Source: Aurelia coerulea
Lineage: Eukaryota; Cnidaria; Scyphozoa; Semaeostomeae; Ulmaridae
Length of the DNA: 64,000 bases
Assembly (NCBI GenBank): GCA_039566865.1
Contig: CM076944.1
Span: 10,376,501 to 10,440,500, forward strand
Direction of reading: 5' to 3'
In this document: piece after piece, positions 35,801-46,119 of the stretch
How positions within the stretch are numbered: the stretch's first letter is position 1
Layout: each line of letters opens with the position of its first letter
Notes under the pieces: generated by a model
What the model was told of the DNA's origin: nothing
Seen by the model: the letters and a program-made list of their open reading frames with translations, nothing else
Databases searched by the model: none
Program-made: the position numbers and the translations under genes

Positions 35801-38800
35801 TATAACTGATTTTATATATTGGTACAAGGTGGGAAGCTCCCGAATATTCATAGGGGTTTCTCTCCAAGCCCTTAGAGCTATGCAAGAAAATATTTTTGAA
35901 ATATTCCAGATTATACTTTGGGATTTGAAGATTCTCACAAAACCTACTATTGTTGTTGTTTTTTTTCTTTATTCATTTAAAAAGCAACTATTTACAAAAA
36001 CAACAAGGCTAATTAACTACGTGCCATCCATAGTGGGAAAGGACTTATAGTCAGCGAATTCCCATTATGTATGGCACTTACAATTAAATTTAAATTGTTC
36101 CAAGAATAGTCGTAAGAGAGGGACAGCCCAAGAGCACACAATTCGCCATTGTGATTGGCATGGCACTTTAAGGTTTGACGAGCAACATGAACAACTCAGA
36201 GATTCTTCTGTGGTCCAGGCTCGATGAATCTATCAAGAGTATTGTTGTTAGAATAATGAGATCTCCGTTGAAAGTTACTCCAAATATTTTCAGGACATAG
36301 TCTGTTCATGATCTTATGTGTCATAACTGATCGCTCAAAAGTAACAGATTGTTGATTAATTGTTAAGAAGTTTTCGACCAGTCATCCTCCATCCTGCCAA
36401 TGTCAAATATAAAAATGGCCCTATCCTGAAAACGCTGTAGTGACTCCATTTTGGAATTAGATAGACTTTCCCAGATGAAATCCGCATAACTTAAATGATT
36501 TTCTACAAGGGCACGATAACCATTACTAAGTTAGGATTGCAAAATAATATTTTCAGCTTTTTTAAAGGAGCAAGGTCCCTAGACTCACTCCATAAGTCCC
36601 TCTAACTTTCGCTTGTTGTTGTTACAAGGTCCCCACATACTTTCACCCAGGGCCGAAGCCAGTGGAAGGGAGGCTCGAGGCCGAGCGCCCCCTCCAGAAG
36701 GCCATTTGTCGGAAATTTTACTCCACCTGTCGGGATTTTTTATTTGTTACGGGCCCACATCTAGAAGATTTTACAGGGCAAATGATGCATAGAACATGAA
36801 TTTATTGACTTTCGGGAATAAATTTTGACATGAATTTTGAATCTACAGCATTTTTTCCTTTTTATTGACCAATTTTGAAGGATCCAACGTTGAAACAACA
36901 AAATAGTTCCAAAATCTAGTCATTAAAGGTGCACATCAGTCTTTTGGTGCTTGTTTTAACGTATGTTCCTAAAATTGGGGTTGTTGCTGTTGTTGTTGTT
37001 GATTTTAAAGCGTCGGAAAATTTTGGTTCTTTGCCCCCCTAAGAATTAAGGCTGGTATCGGGACAGATTTTGTAAGATAATAGCATGACTTGCTTTTGAT
37101 TGACACAGCAATTTCAAAGCGATTAGCGATCGCAGACAAAACCAGTAATTCAAAACAAGCAAAACTGCACATTTTTCTCTGAAGCCCAGGTAGCTATCTT
37201 GCTCGTTGTGCATTTCAGAAATTGTTTTTGAGAGCAAAGCAAATATGCTCATAAATTAAAAGAAGCAGGATATATCTGCACATCTACCTCGGGCATTATA
37301 TCTATTTAGTTCCAAAGCCGATTGGGAGGCAATTCAATTCTCTTATTTTTGGGTGTAATTAAAAAAACTTACTGCTCAGCTTCTGAACCAAATAAATAAA
37401 ATGCCCGAGGTAGATGTGTAGAAATATCCTTCTTCTTTCGATATATGCTCATGTTTGCTATTAAAATCAAATTGTGGAATACACAACGAGCGCGCTAGCT
37501 ACCTGGGTTTCAGAGACACTTTTGCGGCTTTGTTTGTTTTGAATTATTGGTTGAAAGAATTTCCTTTGTCTGCAATCGCTAATCGCTTTGAATTCAGGTG
37601 TCAACAAAAGCAACTTAGGCTGTTGTGTTACAAAATGTGTCCTTTATCCTTGACAGCTTTAAATTGTTCCTTCAATTGACCCCTTCATCTATTACTCCCA
37701 ATGGTTTTGTTTTTATACTCCTTTTATTTCTGAGCCATTTCATTTGAGTGGTTCTTGCTCTGCAATCTTGTTAGTTCTATTTAGGTGGCCTGTAAACATA
37801 TATTCCGTTCTTTGTGGATTGGCACTCAATTTATTCAGTCTCATCCACTCAGAAATGTTTCCTAATTCATCTTGCGATTTGCGAACCAACTCCCCGATAC
37901 TTGTAGATGCCAACGCCACATGGGTATCATCAACATACATGCGCATGCCAGTCTTTGATGCTGTCAAACATTATTCAAAGTCGTTTATCAGAAGGGGGCC
38001 CAGACAGGATCCTTGAGGGATGCCACATGTGACTGTCCTAACCCTTGATTTGTAGCAATTAAGCTTGCCGCATTGTTTTCTGCTTTCTAGATATGATCTG
38101 AACCAGTCTCCGGTTAGTTCTTGGGTTCCTCAAACGATTGGACAGGCAAATTCAAGCATAATTTCAGAGATACCATAAACCCAATGTGCCCAACTAATGA
38201 TGGCATTGAGGACACGGAACACTTTTTGTTGCTGAGTTTTATGTTGCCATAAGGTAGTCATTTAAAGGAGCTTGTACAAAACTTGTAACAGATTCTGAGG
38301 ATTAAAAATCTGATAACTTTACGAACTTTTCAGGGCTACTGGCTCGAATTCTTAGTTTCTTGTAAAAAATATGTATGCAGAAACTACTAATTAAAGCTAT
38401 AAGATCATTTTATATTAATGCCTTACTTGCATTCCATTGAGAGGATAGTAGGCTTGATCGTGATGCCATGGTGCTGCTCTGCCCTTTGCTTTTATTTTAA
38501 CAAATACATGCTCATGAAAGAGGACTGCTACCTTGAAAAAAAGAGTGGAAAATAATCAAACAATGTAGATCAGTGAGTTTATCCCTTACATCAACCTAGT
38601 CCCCAGGGCCTTTTGTCATATTACATCAATCTCCGTCCCAATATGACAAAAGGCCCTGGGGACGAGGTTCGCCTTACACCGCATGGGCCAGCTGTTGCTG
38701 TGTTTAAGAAAAAGCTTCTCTCGATAATTCGCCCCCCCCCCTCCCCCCGCAAAATCTGTCTTTGGGATTCACTACCCAGTAGGCTTATCCTATCTTACTC

Positions 38801-41800
38801 AAATAAGAGTCGGTGTCGGTCTGAGCGAATTGAACCTTCCTAAATTCTTGCATGTATTTTAGGGATACTGTAAATCCAATGTGCCCAACGAATGACGGTA
38901 TATTGAGGGTGTGGAACACTTCCTGTTGCTTTGCTCTTTATTTGACATTCAACGACGAAATCTTCTCGCTAAAGTTTTGGAATAATTACGACAATTATAT
39001 GTCCAAATTAACAGCCTTCCAAACACCGTTCTAATCTAATACAATGCTTCCTGTATGGTGATAAATATCTCACTAATGACTTCAATAGGGGTATACTAGA
39101 GCTAACTCTAAATAAAGTTCATCTTCCAAACCGGTCGGTTTGATTAAGATAACTTCAAGCTTTTGCAATGCGCTACGCAACCACTAAATGCTTTGAGCTG
39201 TTTATCTTTTCATTTGAAGTCTGTTCCACATTTGATGTAAGGTATAAATAGTGCTGTGAATAACAATTCATTTACACTAGATCCCATAGTCCAAATCAAT
39301 CATATTGGAAATTAGAAATCCCTACCTGATATCAACGCATGAGCACAGTGTTTACCAGCGACAAGAACAAGGACAAATTTGGTAAGACAATAGAACGAGT
39401 TGGTTTTGATTGACACCTCAATTCAAAGCAATTATCGATCACAGACAAAGGAAATTCTCTCAACCACATAATCAAAACAAGCAAAGCCGCAAAAGATTCT
39501 CTGAAACCCAGGTAGCTAGCTCTCTCGTTGTGCATTCCAGAAATATTGTCTAAGAGCACACATGAGTATAGATCGAAAGAAGAAGGATATATCTACACAT
39601 CTGCTAAGGGCCTTTAATTTATTTGGTTCAAAAGCTGATTGGGAAGCGATTCAAATCTCTTATCATTTTGGGTGTAATTAAAACACTTACTGCTCAGCTT
39701 CTGAACCAAAGATTATAAAATGCCCACCGTAGATGTGTAGATATATCCTTCTCCTTTCGATATATGCTCATGTTTGCTCTTAAACACAATTTCTGAAATG
39801 CACAACAAGTGTGCTAGCTACTTGGCTTTGGGTTTCAGAGAAGCCTTTGCGGCTTTGTTTGTTCTGAATTTATGGTTGGGAGAATTTCATGTGTCTGCAG
39901 TTGCTAATCGCTTTGAATTCAGGTATCGACAAATCATCTCATGCTATTGTGTTACAAAATCTGTCCTTGTTAGTGACAAGGATATACCGTGAGTCCTCTA
40001 ATTAGCCCCAGGGGCTTATTTCGCAAGAAATATTTAAGGTGGGGGCTTATTCGAAAGGGGGGGGGGCTTACTTGGCAGCAACCAAAAATATTACCAGGAC
40101 TAATTTCCTTCTTTTACCCTAGGCTGGTCAGTATGCCTAAAACAGCATATATCGGGATATATTGTTTTTGAGGCAATATCTAAGCCCTGGTACCTCGAAA
40201 AACATACGAAGAAAGCCAGTCAAAAATAAAGAGAATCTAAATTATTCACGAAAATAACAATTGATTAACTCCCCATGAGGGCTTATTCGAGGGTACGGTA
40301 AGTGAATGCATCAATGACTATTTTGTTGACATTACTGATACTCTTGATATTGAAAAGGCCACTACTCGACCGAATGAAGTTGATTCTAAAAATTCAGTTG
40401 CTTAGGCCATTGAAAACACAGTGATGTAAGGATCAAAAAAGGCTTTAGTTGGAAATGAAACATTTAACTTTAGTCCATTTAATTCTGCTGATATTTCTAT
40501 ATGCTTTAACAAAATATTTTTGCATTTTCCCGTTGCAATTAACTGCTAATTTTACTGAGAAAATTTTACTACGAAACCATTAAACTTGCATTGACAAACA
40601 AAGAGCAAACTTTCCAGCCTGCCTTATGGTTGATTTTCTAGAAAAGATACATTTGACTCACTTTTATCATGTAAACTGGGGGTAATATTGGTCACGGAAA
40701 CTTAGGACATATTCTGTGTTTTATCTAGAAATCCCTTAGACAATCATGGTACCAGACCAATCAGACAATATTTCACCAGTGGCGTAACGCAGTTTAGGCT
40801 ACCTTAGTTGAAGAACTAAGGGCCCCCCGATCAAAAGGGGCCCCCAACAAATTTTTCGTATTGTACGCTTTTTGGCCATACTGTGCTAAAAGTCTCCTAA
40901 CACAACACTGGATTTTCATTTCGTTTTCGTTCATTCCCTAATTTGTCTCAAAACTTTATTCCTGTGAGCAAGAGCAGGGTCTATAGACCCTGGCAAGAGC
41001 ACCTAATAACATACTGTGACTTTGCATAATGTTTACTAAAATTCTTTTTAAAACTCTTGTGTTCATTCACATGGATAACTGTCAGGTATAAAGGGAGAAC
41101 ACTTAGTCTCCACTAATACTATCCACAGAAGCTTTCAAGGCTTCAAACCAAAGAACCTGCCATGGAGGATACTTTTGGTAGAATGTTTGTGTGTTCAAAG
41201 TAATCTTCATCAAAACAGCACAATAGTACCGTTAGAACCTTTGAATATTGCCGTATTTCTTTAAAAAAGATTCAGATATCATATAATTCCATACCGAAGA
41301 GCAACAATTTGTTATGTAAACTACTTAGCTTTTGAAACACAATTCATATAATGTGCTAAATTTACTGTTGATTTTTCCCCCGAACCCCCTTCCAACATAA
41401 GGGCCCCATCTTACCAAAATCCTATGGGCCCCGAGTATCTCTGTTACGCCACTGTATTTCACCAGTTAAGTTGACCTCTGAATGAACTGGGTGAGTAAAA
41501 AAACCACCTGGCGTTTGAGGGTATACTGCTCCCTAAGTATGTGTTGTATAGTCAGGGCCGCCGAGAGCGAGGGCGGGCCCCGGGGCAAATAGTGGATGCG
41601 GGCCCCTTGCTTGGCACTGGCACCAAAAGCGTATAATAATATAGGTCCCTCTAAGGCCCTCTAACTCTTGCGTTATGTTGTTATCACTCCTTTTGTAGCG
41701 GCAAGTCAACAGAGGGAGGGGGCGAAACGAGAGATTTTTGGAATGAATCTACTACGAGTGCACAGTTTGGAAAATTTCGTGAATTCCAAAACATGAAAAT

Positions 41801-44800
41801 CGTGAATTTTTATGTCGGATTTTGTGACTAAAGTGCAATGCAATGTCTAATCCTCATCAATTTCTAGCAGCAAAATGATCCACGGTAAGAACTAGGCATG
41901 TCGGAATGAAATTCTATTTTGAGGGCTAGAACTTGATGCGAGCGCAGTGAGCAAAAATGGGGTCCGGGGGCTCGCCCCCGGGAAAATTTTTCATGACCAC
42001 GCCCTTTAGATCGCTGGAAAATGTATCATTTTTGTAAAATCTGCCATTTAAAGAGGCAAAAGATCGTAACTGATGGAGGTTTTTCCGGAAAATTTGAAAA
42101 TAGGACCTCAATCAATTTCACGAGAATATGACGGGTCAGCCAAAATAAACTATGCACGTTAGACAGGCCAGAATAAATCGTACATTGGACCGATTTTGCA
42201 GATTTATGACTAAATCATTTGCAGAAAGTCTGAATTAGATACTGGGATTTTTGCAAATTTTCAATTCTCAGTTTTTAGAGCTAGAAGCGAGTTTCCTAAA
42301 ATGTTAATTTTCGAAAACAATGAAAAACGATCAAAACTCATCGATCAAGTTTTCCACAGAATGGACATGAGTGGGCAAAGAGAGAACTTGTTCGTGGTGA
42401 TCTGCGATTTGGAAATCGAATGATTGTAATTGCTGTACGAAAGTTCGTACTAAACCCCCAAATGCCCCTGAAAACGTTTTCTCTTTATTCATTCATGTTG
42501 AATCTTTTAACATTTGATCAACGTTTTTTGATCGTTTTCAATGTTCTCGAAAACGAACATTTTAAGAAACTTGCTTCTAGCTCAAAAAACTGGAAACGGA
42601 AAAATTTGCAAAGAGAATCTAATCCAGGCTTTTTGCTAACGATTAAGTCATAAATCTTCAACATCGGTTTAGTGAACGATTTATCGTGGCCTACCAAACG
42701 TGCATAGTTTATTTTGGCGCATCCGGTAGATTATTTTTGAATTGCATAATATCAAAAATGACAGATCTTCCGATGGGCCTGAAGAACGTAGATAGAAAAG
42801 TAATAAACTTTCTGACAGAGTTTATTTATTCGAAAACATCAGTAATGGCATGAGCAATATTTTCAGTAGCTTATTCTCAATACGATTTAACGAAACAATG
42901 TTGATAGAAGCGAGAAGATGTAGACTCCCGTTCGATTTCTGTGCATTTTTGTTGTTGCTTACATTCGGCCAGAGAAATTTACAACACAACACAAAGTTTA
43001 TTGCAATTGAAATGAACTGAGGCCCGTGATATCATTTGAACTTGAAAGTGCTATGGACAAGAAGAAAATTTGATCGGGGCCCCTTGCGGGGCGCAGCTAG
43101 ATGATATCATTGCAACAAACAATGGAAAAACAAAGCTTCATTTTCATGGGCCCCTGGCGGGGCCCGGGCCCTGGGGCAGTTGCCCCGTCTACCCCCCCCC
43201 CCCCACTCGGCCGTCCTGTGTATAGTCGTATAGTAATTAGAAAATGTAGGATGTACTGTACTGTAGATGTGACATGTATTGTAATATTCTAGATGAATAT
43301 AAAAAGTATGTACTAAGAATAGTTATAATGATATCGTGCAATGACTGAATAGCCATTCCTCTCAGATTTTATGAGGGATTTTCTTGAGAAAGTCCTTCTG
43401 ATAAACCTGAAAAATGTGCTAAAGTTATGAGCAAATTCCCTTGATCTTTTTCAGTTACAGTAGCGATGTAACATGCTTTAGCAAGTGGTATCATCTTGGG
43501 AGGATGAAAAAGTCTCCCCCCCCCCACCTAAAAACAACTTAGGCAGGGGGATTCCGTTCTCCAAAAAGGACAACATACATGAAAACATAGTGTCATGTGT
43601 CATTATTGTTAGGAAGGAAAACAAAATGAATCATGCTCATCGTTTTCACTTGCTGTGGCAGGTATTCGAAAGGGGCTTTCTGCAGAAAATCTCTGATATC
43701 CACAGGCAGGAATGGCTGATTAAAGCTGGGCAAATTAATGAACCTATTTGAACATATCAGCAAGAAAACAAGACAGTTTTCAATATTACTGCTTTGATAT
43801 TCAATCCAGGAAGCAACAATTTTTCAAATGCTGAGCGTTTTTATTGACTCACTAGGCATAAAATCTATATAAAATCAGTATAGGGACAGGTGCAATTCTG
43901 TACTAGCACCAAAAACGTGAGTTTTTGTCCCAAATGAAGGTGAAGGTGCGGTTTTTAGCGCCAAGTGCTGGGATCATGCCAGTCTGCAGAGTGTCGCAGC
44001 TGTACGCACAAGATGTCTTCACAAAAATTTTATGTCCATGCGAATTTTGAATGAGATCTTTTGTTCCCTACTTTGAAAACAGAAGAATCAAAGACCTTAC
44101 ATGCGAGCACCCCACTGCTTTTTTAATCTGCACATGCGAGATCTCCTCAAGAAATGCCATACTCTTTAGACTGGGCATCATGGAAATAGCTAGGCGCGCT
44201 AATCAAGTCCACAACCCCTTATCATGACACTCAAGTGGTGGGAGGTATTGAACCCTGTCTGCTTGGCTGTTCTGACAGTAGGATCATATAACTGTGCCAC
44301 AACACCTTTAAATCATACAATGATTTACCCTAGCTACCTGTACGAAAATACAAGGCTAAACTTGGCCTTGTACAGGCCCAGTTTTAGCCTTGTAGCAGGC
44401 ATTATGACCTTGTTATGACCTTGTACTAACCTTTGAAGAATATTACACAGTAAGATTCCAAGTTACAACCAGTCTAACAGGGGTGTAATACAAGGTTTCC
44501 ACAAGGCTAATTACCATTTTTGAGCCATTTAAATGTTACAGCAAGGCTTTTTTCTTGGCTAGAGGCTAGAACAAGGTTACAAAACTGAAAGGCTTGTACC
44601 TGGCTATTATTACCTGGCCTTGTATTTTCGTACAGGCAGTCACACTCAGTAGTCACTCAGTGCAATTTGGAAAGGCATTAGGACACTTACATCACTTTGC
44701 ATTAAAAGCCCAGCAACCTTTGCAGCTGGTGATCCAAACATGAATTTTTGAAATTCATCATACTTTTTCCAGTTGAAATAGTCATTGAAATAGACCCCAT

Positions 44801-45125
44801 CGCCATCTTCTCCTTCTAGATAATCAGAATGTTCACTGGGATTCTTGAAATTTTTCATTATTCCCTGATGGACAATATCTACCCAAGTTGGATCAAATAT
44901 ATTTTTGATGCAAACAACTCCATTCTCCTTGAATTCTTTGATCGTATCATTTGATATGGTCACATTTTCCTGCTCTTTTTCTGATGAATATGTTGATGTC
45001 GTTGTCGAAAATGCTGCATTCTTCCATGACACGCGCTTCAATATTGATGTATAAAATGAAAGTGGTCTTATATTATTTGTCAGCAATCTCGTCACCTGTG
45101 ATTTTGGAAACATCATCAAGCTCAT
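32650..45125 (-). CDS. Phytanoyl-CoA dioxygenase family protein (4 exons)
   Basis: Fe(II)/2-oxoglutarate oxygenase of the PhyH family; the family hydroxylates branched acyl-CoAs or related small molecules, and the substrate here is unknown. Exons 45125-44691, 38531-38427, 34991-34773 and 32874-32650 all join in phase 0 into 327 residues. The N-terminus is rich in Arg, Ser and Thr without acidic residues for about 50 residues, which suggests a mitochondrial presequence. Metal ligands are H168 and D170 (PWHHDQAYYP) and H266 (MKTLHG); R277 (PRYVLATRW) is the expected 2-oxoglutarate Arg, 11 residues after the distal His as in human PHYH. All catalytic residues are present. Length is normal for the family. 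The introns (6.2, 3.4 and 1.9 kb) are packed with transposons. The ATG at 45125 is chosen because the upstream in-frame extension begins with TTG only. Confidence 0.9.
32960..33255. repeat. Dispersed repeat, copy 3 (split)
   Basis: Matches 5495-5606 in two blocks (TTTCAAGTCA...TGAT...AAAACATCTTTTGAATTGGC, and later GCCATGAATGCAAAAAGTGG) separated by unrelated sequence. Lies in intron 3 of the dioxygenase gene. Confidence 0.6.
33487..34028. mobile_element. Mariner-like MITE, GTGTCCC family, copy 1
   Basis: Termini CCAGGTGTCCCAAAAA and, inverted, CCTGATGTCCCAAAAA, flanked by TA on both sides (33485-33486, 34029-34030). 542 bp, non-coding. Lies in intron 3 of the dioxygenase gene, in opposite orientation to copy 2, which is 168 bp away. 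Confidence 0.85.
34197..34718. mobile_element. Mariner-like MITE, GTGTCCC family, copy 2
   Basis: Perfect termini CCGGGTGTCCCAAAAA with TA on both sides (34195-34196, 34719-34720). Its interior is the reverse complement of copy 1 (for example the CATTTATGACC / GGTCATAAATG block). Ends 55 bp from the donor of exon 3. Confidence 0.88.
34773..34991 (-). CDS. PhyH-like exon 3
   Basis: 73 codons between acceptor TTCACTGCAG and donor GTTTGC (a weaker donor). Encodes NCTIWMPTTPVSKESCLKF and VKGSHLWGKWFHPRKFES, core strands of the jelly-roll fold, and ends EILSWDLQ. Confidence 0.92.
35010..36100. other. Intron 2 stretch with 50-bp direct repeat
   Basis: A 50-bp word starting AAAAGATCGAAGTATTTTTG recurs at 35440-35489 and 35543-35592 with one mismatch. 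A poly-G tract lies at 35742-35765. No gene or recognised element otherwise. Confidence 0.6.
36110..36590 (-). pseudogene. LINE C-terminal fragment
   Basis: Minus-strand blocks GYRALVENHLSYADFIWES, SKMESLQRFQDRAIFIF and KIMNRLCPENIWSNFQ, the same region as the LINE at 25.4-26.3 kb. Stops and frameshifts occur. Probably one insertion with 37690-38130, later split by other elements. Confidence 0.7.
36600..37045. other. Degraded element between LINE halves
   Basis: Contains TCCCTCTAACTTTCGC, a word also seen near 29930 (complement), and a CAGGGCCGAAGCCAG sequence at about 36651 that resembles hAT ends. No matching terminus or target duplication could be confirmed. GTTGTT microsatellite near 36980-37000. 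Confidence 0.35.
37050..37655. mobile_element. 600-bp foldback element, copy 2
   Basis: Inverted arms beginning GACAGATTTTGTAAGATAAT and ending near TTACAAAATGTGTCC, with a loop containing CTTACTGCTCAGCTTCTGAA. Opposite in orientation to copy 1 (6265-6885). Sits in intron 2 of the dioxygenase gene, between two LINE pieces. Confidence 0.8.
37690..38130 (-). pseudogene. LINE RT-palm fragment
   Basis: The minus strand encodes a [20 protein letters not shown] block, then MYVDDTHVALAS with the catalytic Asp pair, then NISEWMRLNKLSANPQRTEY. Closely related to 25613-26147. Defective. Confidence 0.75.
38140..38250 (+). pseudogene. LINE 3' fragment (NPMCPTNDGI type)
   Basis: The plus strand reads FRDTINPMCPTNDGIEDTEH then FLLL, the C-terminal zinc-like tail of a CR1/Jockey-type LINE. 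It lies 177 bp from exon 2 of the dioxygenase gene. Confidence 0.65.
38427..38531 (-). CDS. PhyH-like exon 2 (HxD exon)
   Basis: 35 codons between acceptor TTTTTTTCAAG and donor GTAAGG. It encodes VAVLFHEHVFVKIK and AAPWHHDQAYYPLNGMQ, supplying the HxD iron ligands. It contains no in-frame ATG, which hides it from start-codon-based ORF searches. It is flanked on both sides by LINE fragments of one family. Confidence 0.92.
38595..38667. repeat. 28-bp-arm palindrome
   Basis: Arms 38595-38622 and 38640-38667 differ at one position (CCTAGTCCCC versus CCTCGTCCCC) around a 17-bp loop. Probably a tiny MITE, 64 bp upstream of the exon 2 acceptor on the gene's strand. Confidence 0.8.
38670..38955 (+). 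pseudogene. LINE 3' fragment, second copy
   Basis: The plus strand reads AVAVFKKKLLSIIRPP, then, after an insertion, FRDTVNPMCPTNDGI and a frame break. Same LINE tail as 38140-38250 and the same family as 15.9-18.7 kb (compare SVLKKKLFSQIRPP there). Confidence 0.75.
39350..39980. mobile_element. 600-bp foldback element, copy 3
   Basis: Arms starting GACAAGAACAAGGACAAATT and ending CAAAATCTGTCCTTGTTAG; loop with CTTACTGCTCAGCTTCTGAA as in copy 2 and in the same orientation. Lies in intron 1 of the dioxygenase gene. Confidence 0.8.
39987..40298. mobile_element. TA-flanked MITE, CCGT ends
   Basis: Imperfect inverted ends CCGTGAGTCCTCTAATTAGC and CCGTACCCTCGAATAAGCCC, next to TA on both sides. 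312 bp with a poly-G tract near 40060. Non-coding. Confidence 0.65.
40777..41454. mobile_element. hAT non-autonomous element, 678 bp
   Basis: Inverted ends CAGTGGCGTAAC (12 bp perfect) with an exact 8-bp target duplication TATTTCAC (40769-40776, 41455-41462). Subterminal GGGGCCCC-rich words lie at both ends. No transposase frame. In dioxygenase intron 1. Confidence 0.92.
41553..43218. mobile_element. hAT non-autonomous element, 1.67 kb, with nested MITE
   Basis: Ends CAGGGCCGCCGAGAG and CAGGACGGCCGAGTG (inverted), flanked by an exact 8-bp duplication TGTATAGT (41545-41552, 43219-43226). Both subterminal regions are rich in GGGCCCC words. The palindromic mariner-like MITE at 42131-42726 is nested inside. 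No transposase remains. Confidence 0.9.
42131..42726. mobile_element. Palindromic mariner-like MITE, copy 2
   Basis: About 80% alike to 5612-6244 by eye. The right end reads CCGGATGCGCCAAAATAAAC (inverted) next to TA; the left end is mutated (ACGGGTCAGCC). Arms of about 270 bp are inverted complements. Nested in a hAT element. Confidence 0.85.
43227..44330. other. Intron 1 stretch, nothing recognised
   Basis: AT-rich intronic sequence of the dioxygenase gene with a poly-C tract at 43515-43525. A plus-strand 88-codon frame has no recognisable domain. Confidence 0.4.
44337..44636. mobile_element. CCTGTACG-type MITE, 300 bp
   Basis: Perfect inverted ends CCTGTACGAAAATACAAGG; CAAGG/CCTTG words recur many times inside. 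No clear target duplication. It ends 49 bp from the donor of dioxygenase exon 1. Confidence 0.8.
44691..45125 (-). CDS. PhyH-like exon 1
   Basis: 145 codons from ATG, ending GLLMQSD before donor GTAAGT (44690-44685). Encodes the putative mitochondrial presequence (MSLMMFPKSQVTRLLTNN) and the N-terminal PhyH region (FKENGVVCIKNIFDP, GVYFNDYFNWKKYDEF). Confidence 0.9.
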
Positions 45126-45246
45126 CAGAACTAGCAAGATCAGTCAGCCAGTAAGTAAGTAGCGAAGTCGGTCTGAGCAGATTTGTCTCCTTGGATTGTT
45201 ATTTTTTGGTAAGATTTGTTGCTGTTGCTGTTTGTGCTCATCTAGC

Positions 45247-45272
45247 GTTGTTGTTGTTGTTGTTGTTGTTGC
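45247..45272. repeat. GTT microsatellite
   Basis: About eight GTT units, reading AAC on the strand of the dioxygenase gene, 120-150 bp upstream of its ATG; it may lie in the 5' UTR or promoter. Confidence 0.9.
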
Positions 45273-45335
45273 TCGAAATTTTTTAAACACGTCAATCATG
45301 TCTACGAAACACCGAAACACCAAAGACCACACGCA

Positions 45336-45645
45336 TTTTTTAAAGAAACTAAGAATTTGGGCCAGTACTGGAATTTTCTTAAAATTATCAGATTTTGAGT
45401 ACTCGGAGTTTTTTTACGAGTTTCTTAGAGGTTCCATAACAATCTTCATGTTCACCTTCACTACCTGTGCCCTTCGACTTGGTATTAACATTTTAAAACA
45501 AGGTTTTTTTAAGCTTCTCCAATGTTTAGACATTACTCGAGTACCTTACGAGTAATATGATACACAGGAAACGAGTGGAAATAAATTATAGAATATGCTA
45601 AGGATTTCCTTTATGAAAATAAATAGTTTCTTAACTTATATTTTC
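45336..45645. mobile_element. TTTCTTA-type MITE, copy E
   Basis: Shares AAGAAACTAAGAATTTGGGC, GTTTAGACATTACT and AATATGATACA words in order with copy B (10707-10950). It starts about 210 bp upstream of the dioxygenase ATG, so it may form part of the promoter region. Confidence 0.65.
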
Positions 45646-46015
45646 CCCGTACTGATACTATTCACTTACTCACACAACAGCAATCTATCTCTTGTGTGAG
45701 ATGAATCCCTGATTTCTTTCCTGATGTTGTTTTATGCCCAGGGGGGCACTCAGCACATACGCATACGGGGGGGGTCAGTCCGAGAAATTTTCAGCAAACC
45801 CAAAAATATCAGTGATTGTCTCTAAAGACCGCAGAAATATCATTTCGACTAAATTTGATGTCCAAAAATGAAATATCATGGTCATAATTTCAGTTAATTT
45901 TGACCCAAAAATATCACTTTCAGCAATATTCTGACCCAGAAATATAGACTTACCTCCCTTAGAAGCTACATTGATATCTAAACAAAACATAAAACTGCAA
46001 ACGCTACTTTGGTAT

Positions 46016-46119
46016 TAGACTTGCCCCAAGTCTGTTTTGTCAACTGTAATAAGTCTACCGGAAATCCTTCAATTTTTTTTGACGAATTTTTTTGACGAAA
46101 TAGACTTTGGGCAAGTCTA
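46016..46119. mobile_element. 104-bp palindromic MITE, 9-bp TSD
   Basis: Ends TAGACTTGCCC and, inverted, TAGACTTGCCCAAAGTC, with an exact 9-bp duplication CTTTGGTAT (46007-46015, 46120-46128). A different family from the TACCCTG elements but with the same target length. Non-coding. Confidence 0.88.

Noticed and set aside
36651..37060. Fifth hAT element beginning CAGGGCCGAAGCCAG
   Set aside because: The possible right end matches only about 11 of 15 bases and no 8-bp duplication could be found.
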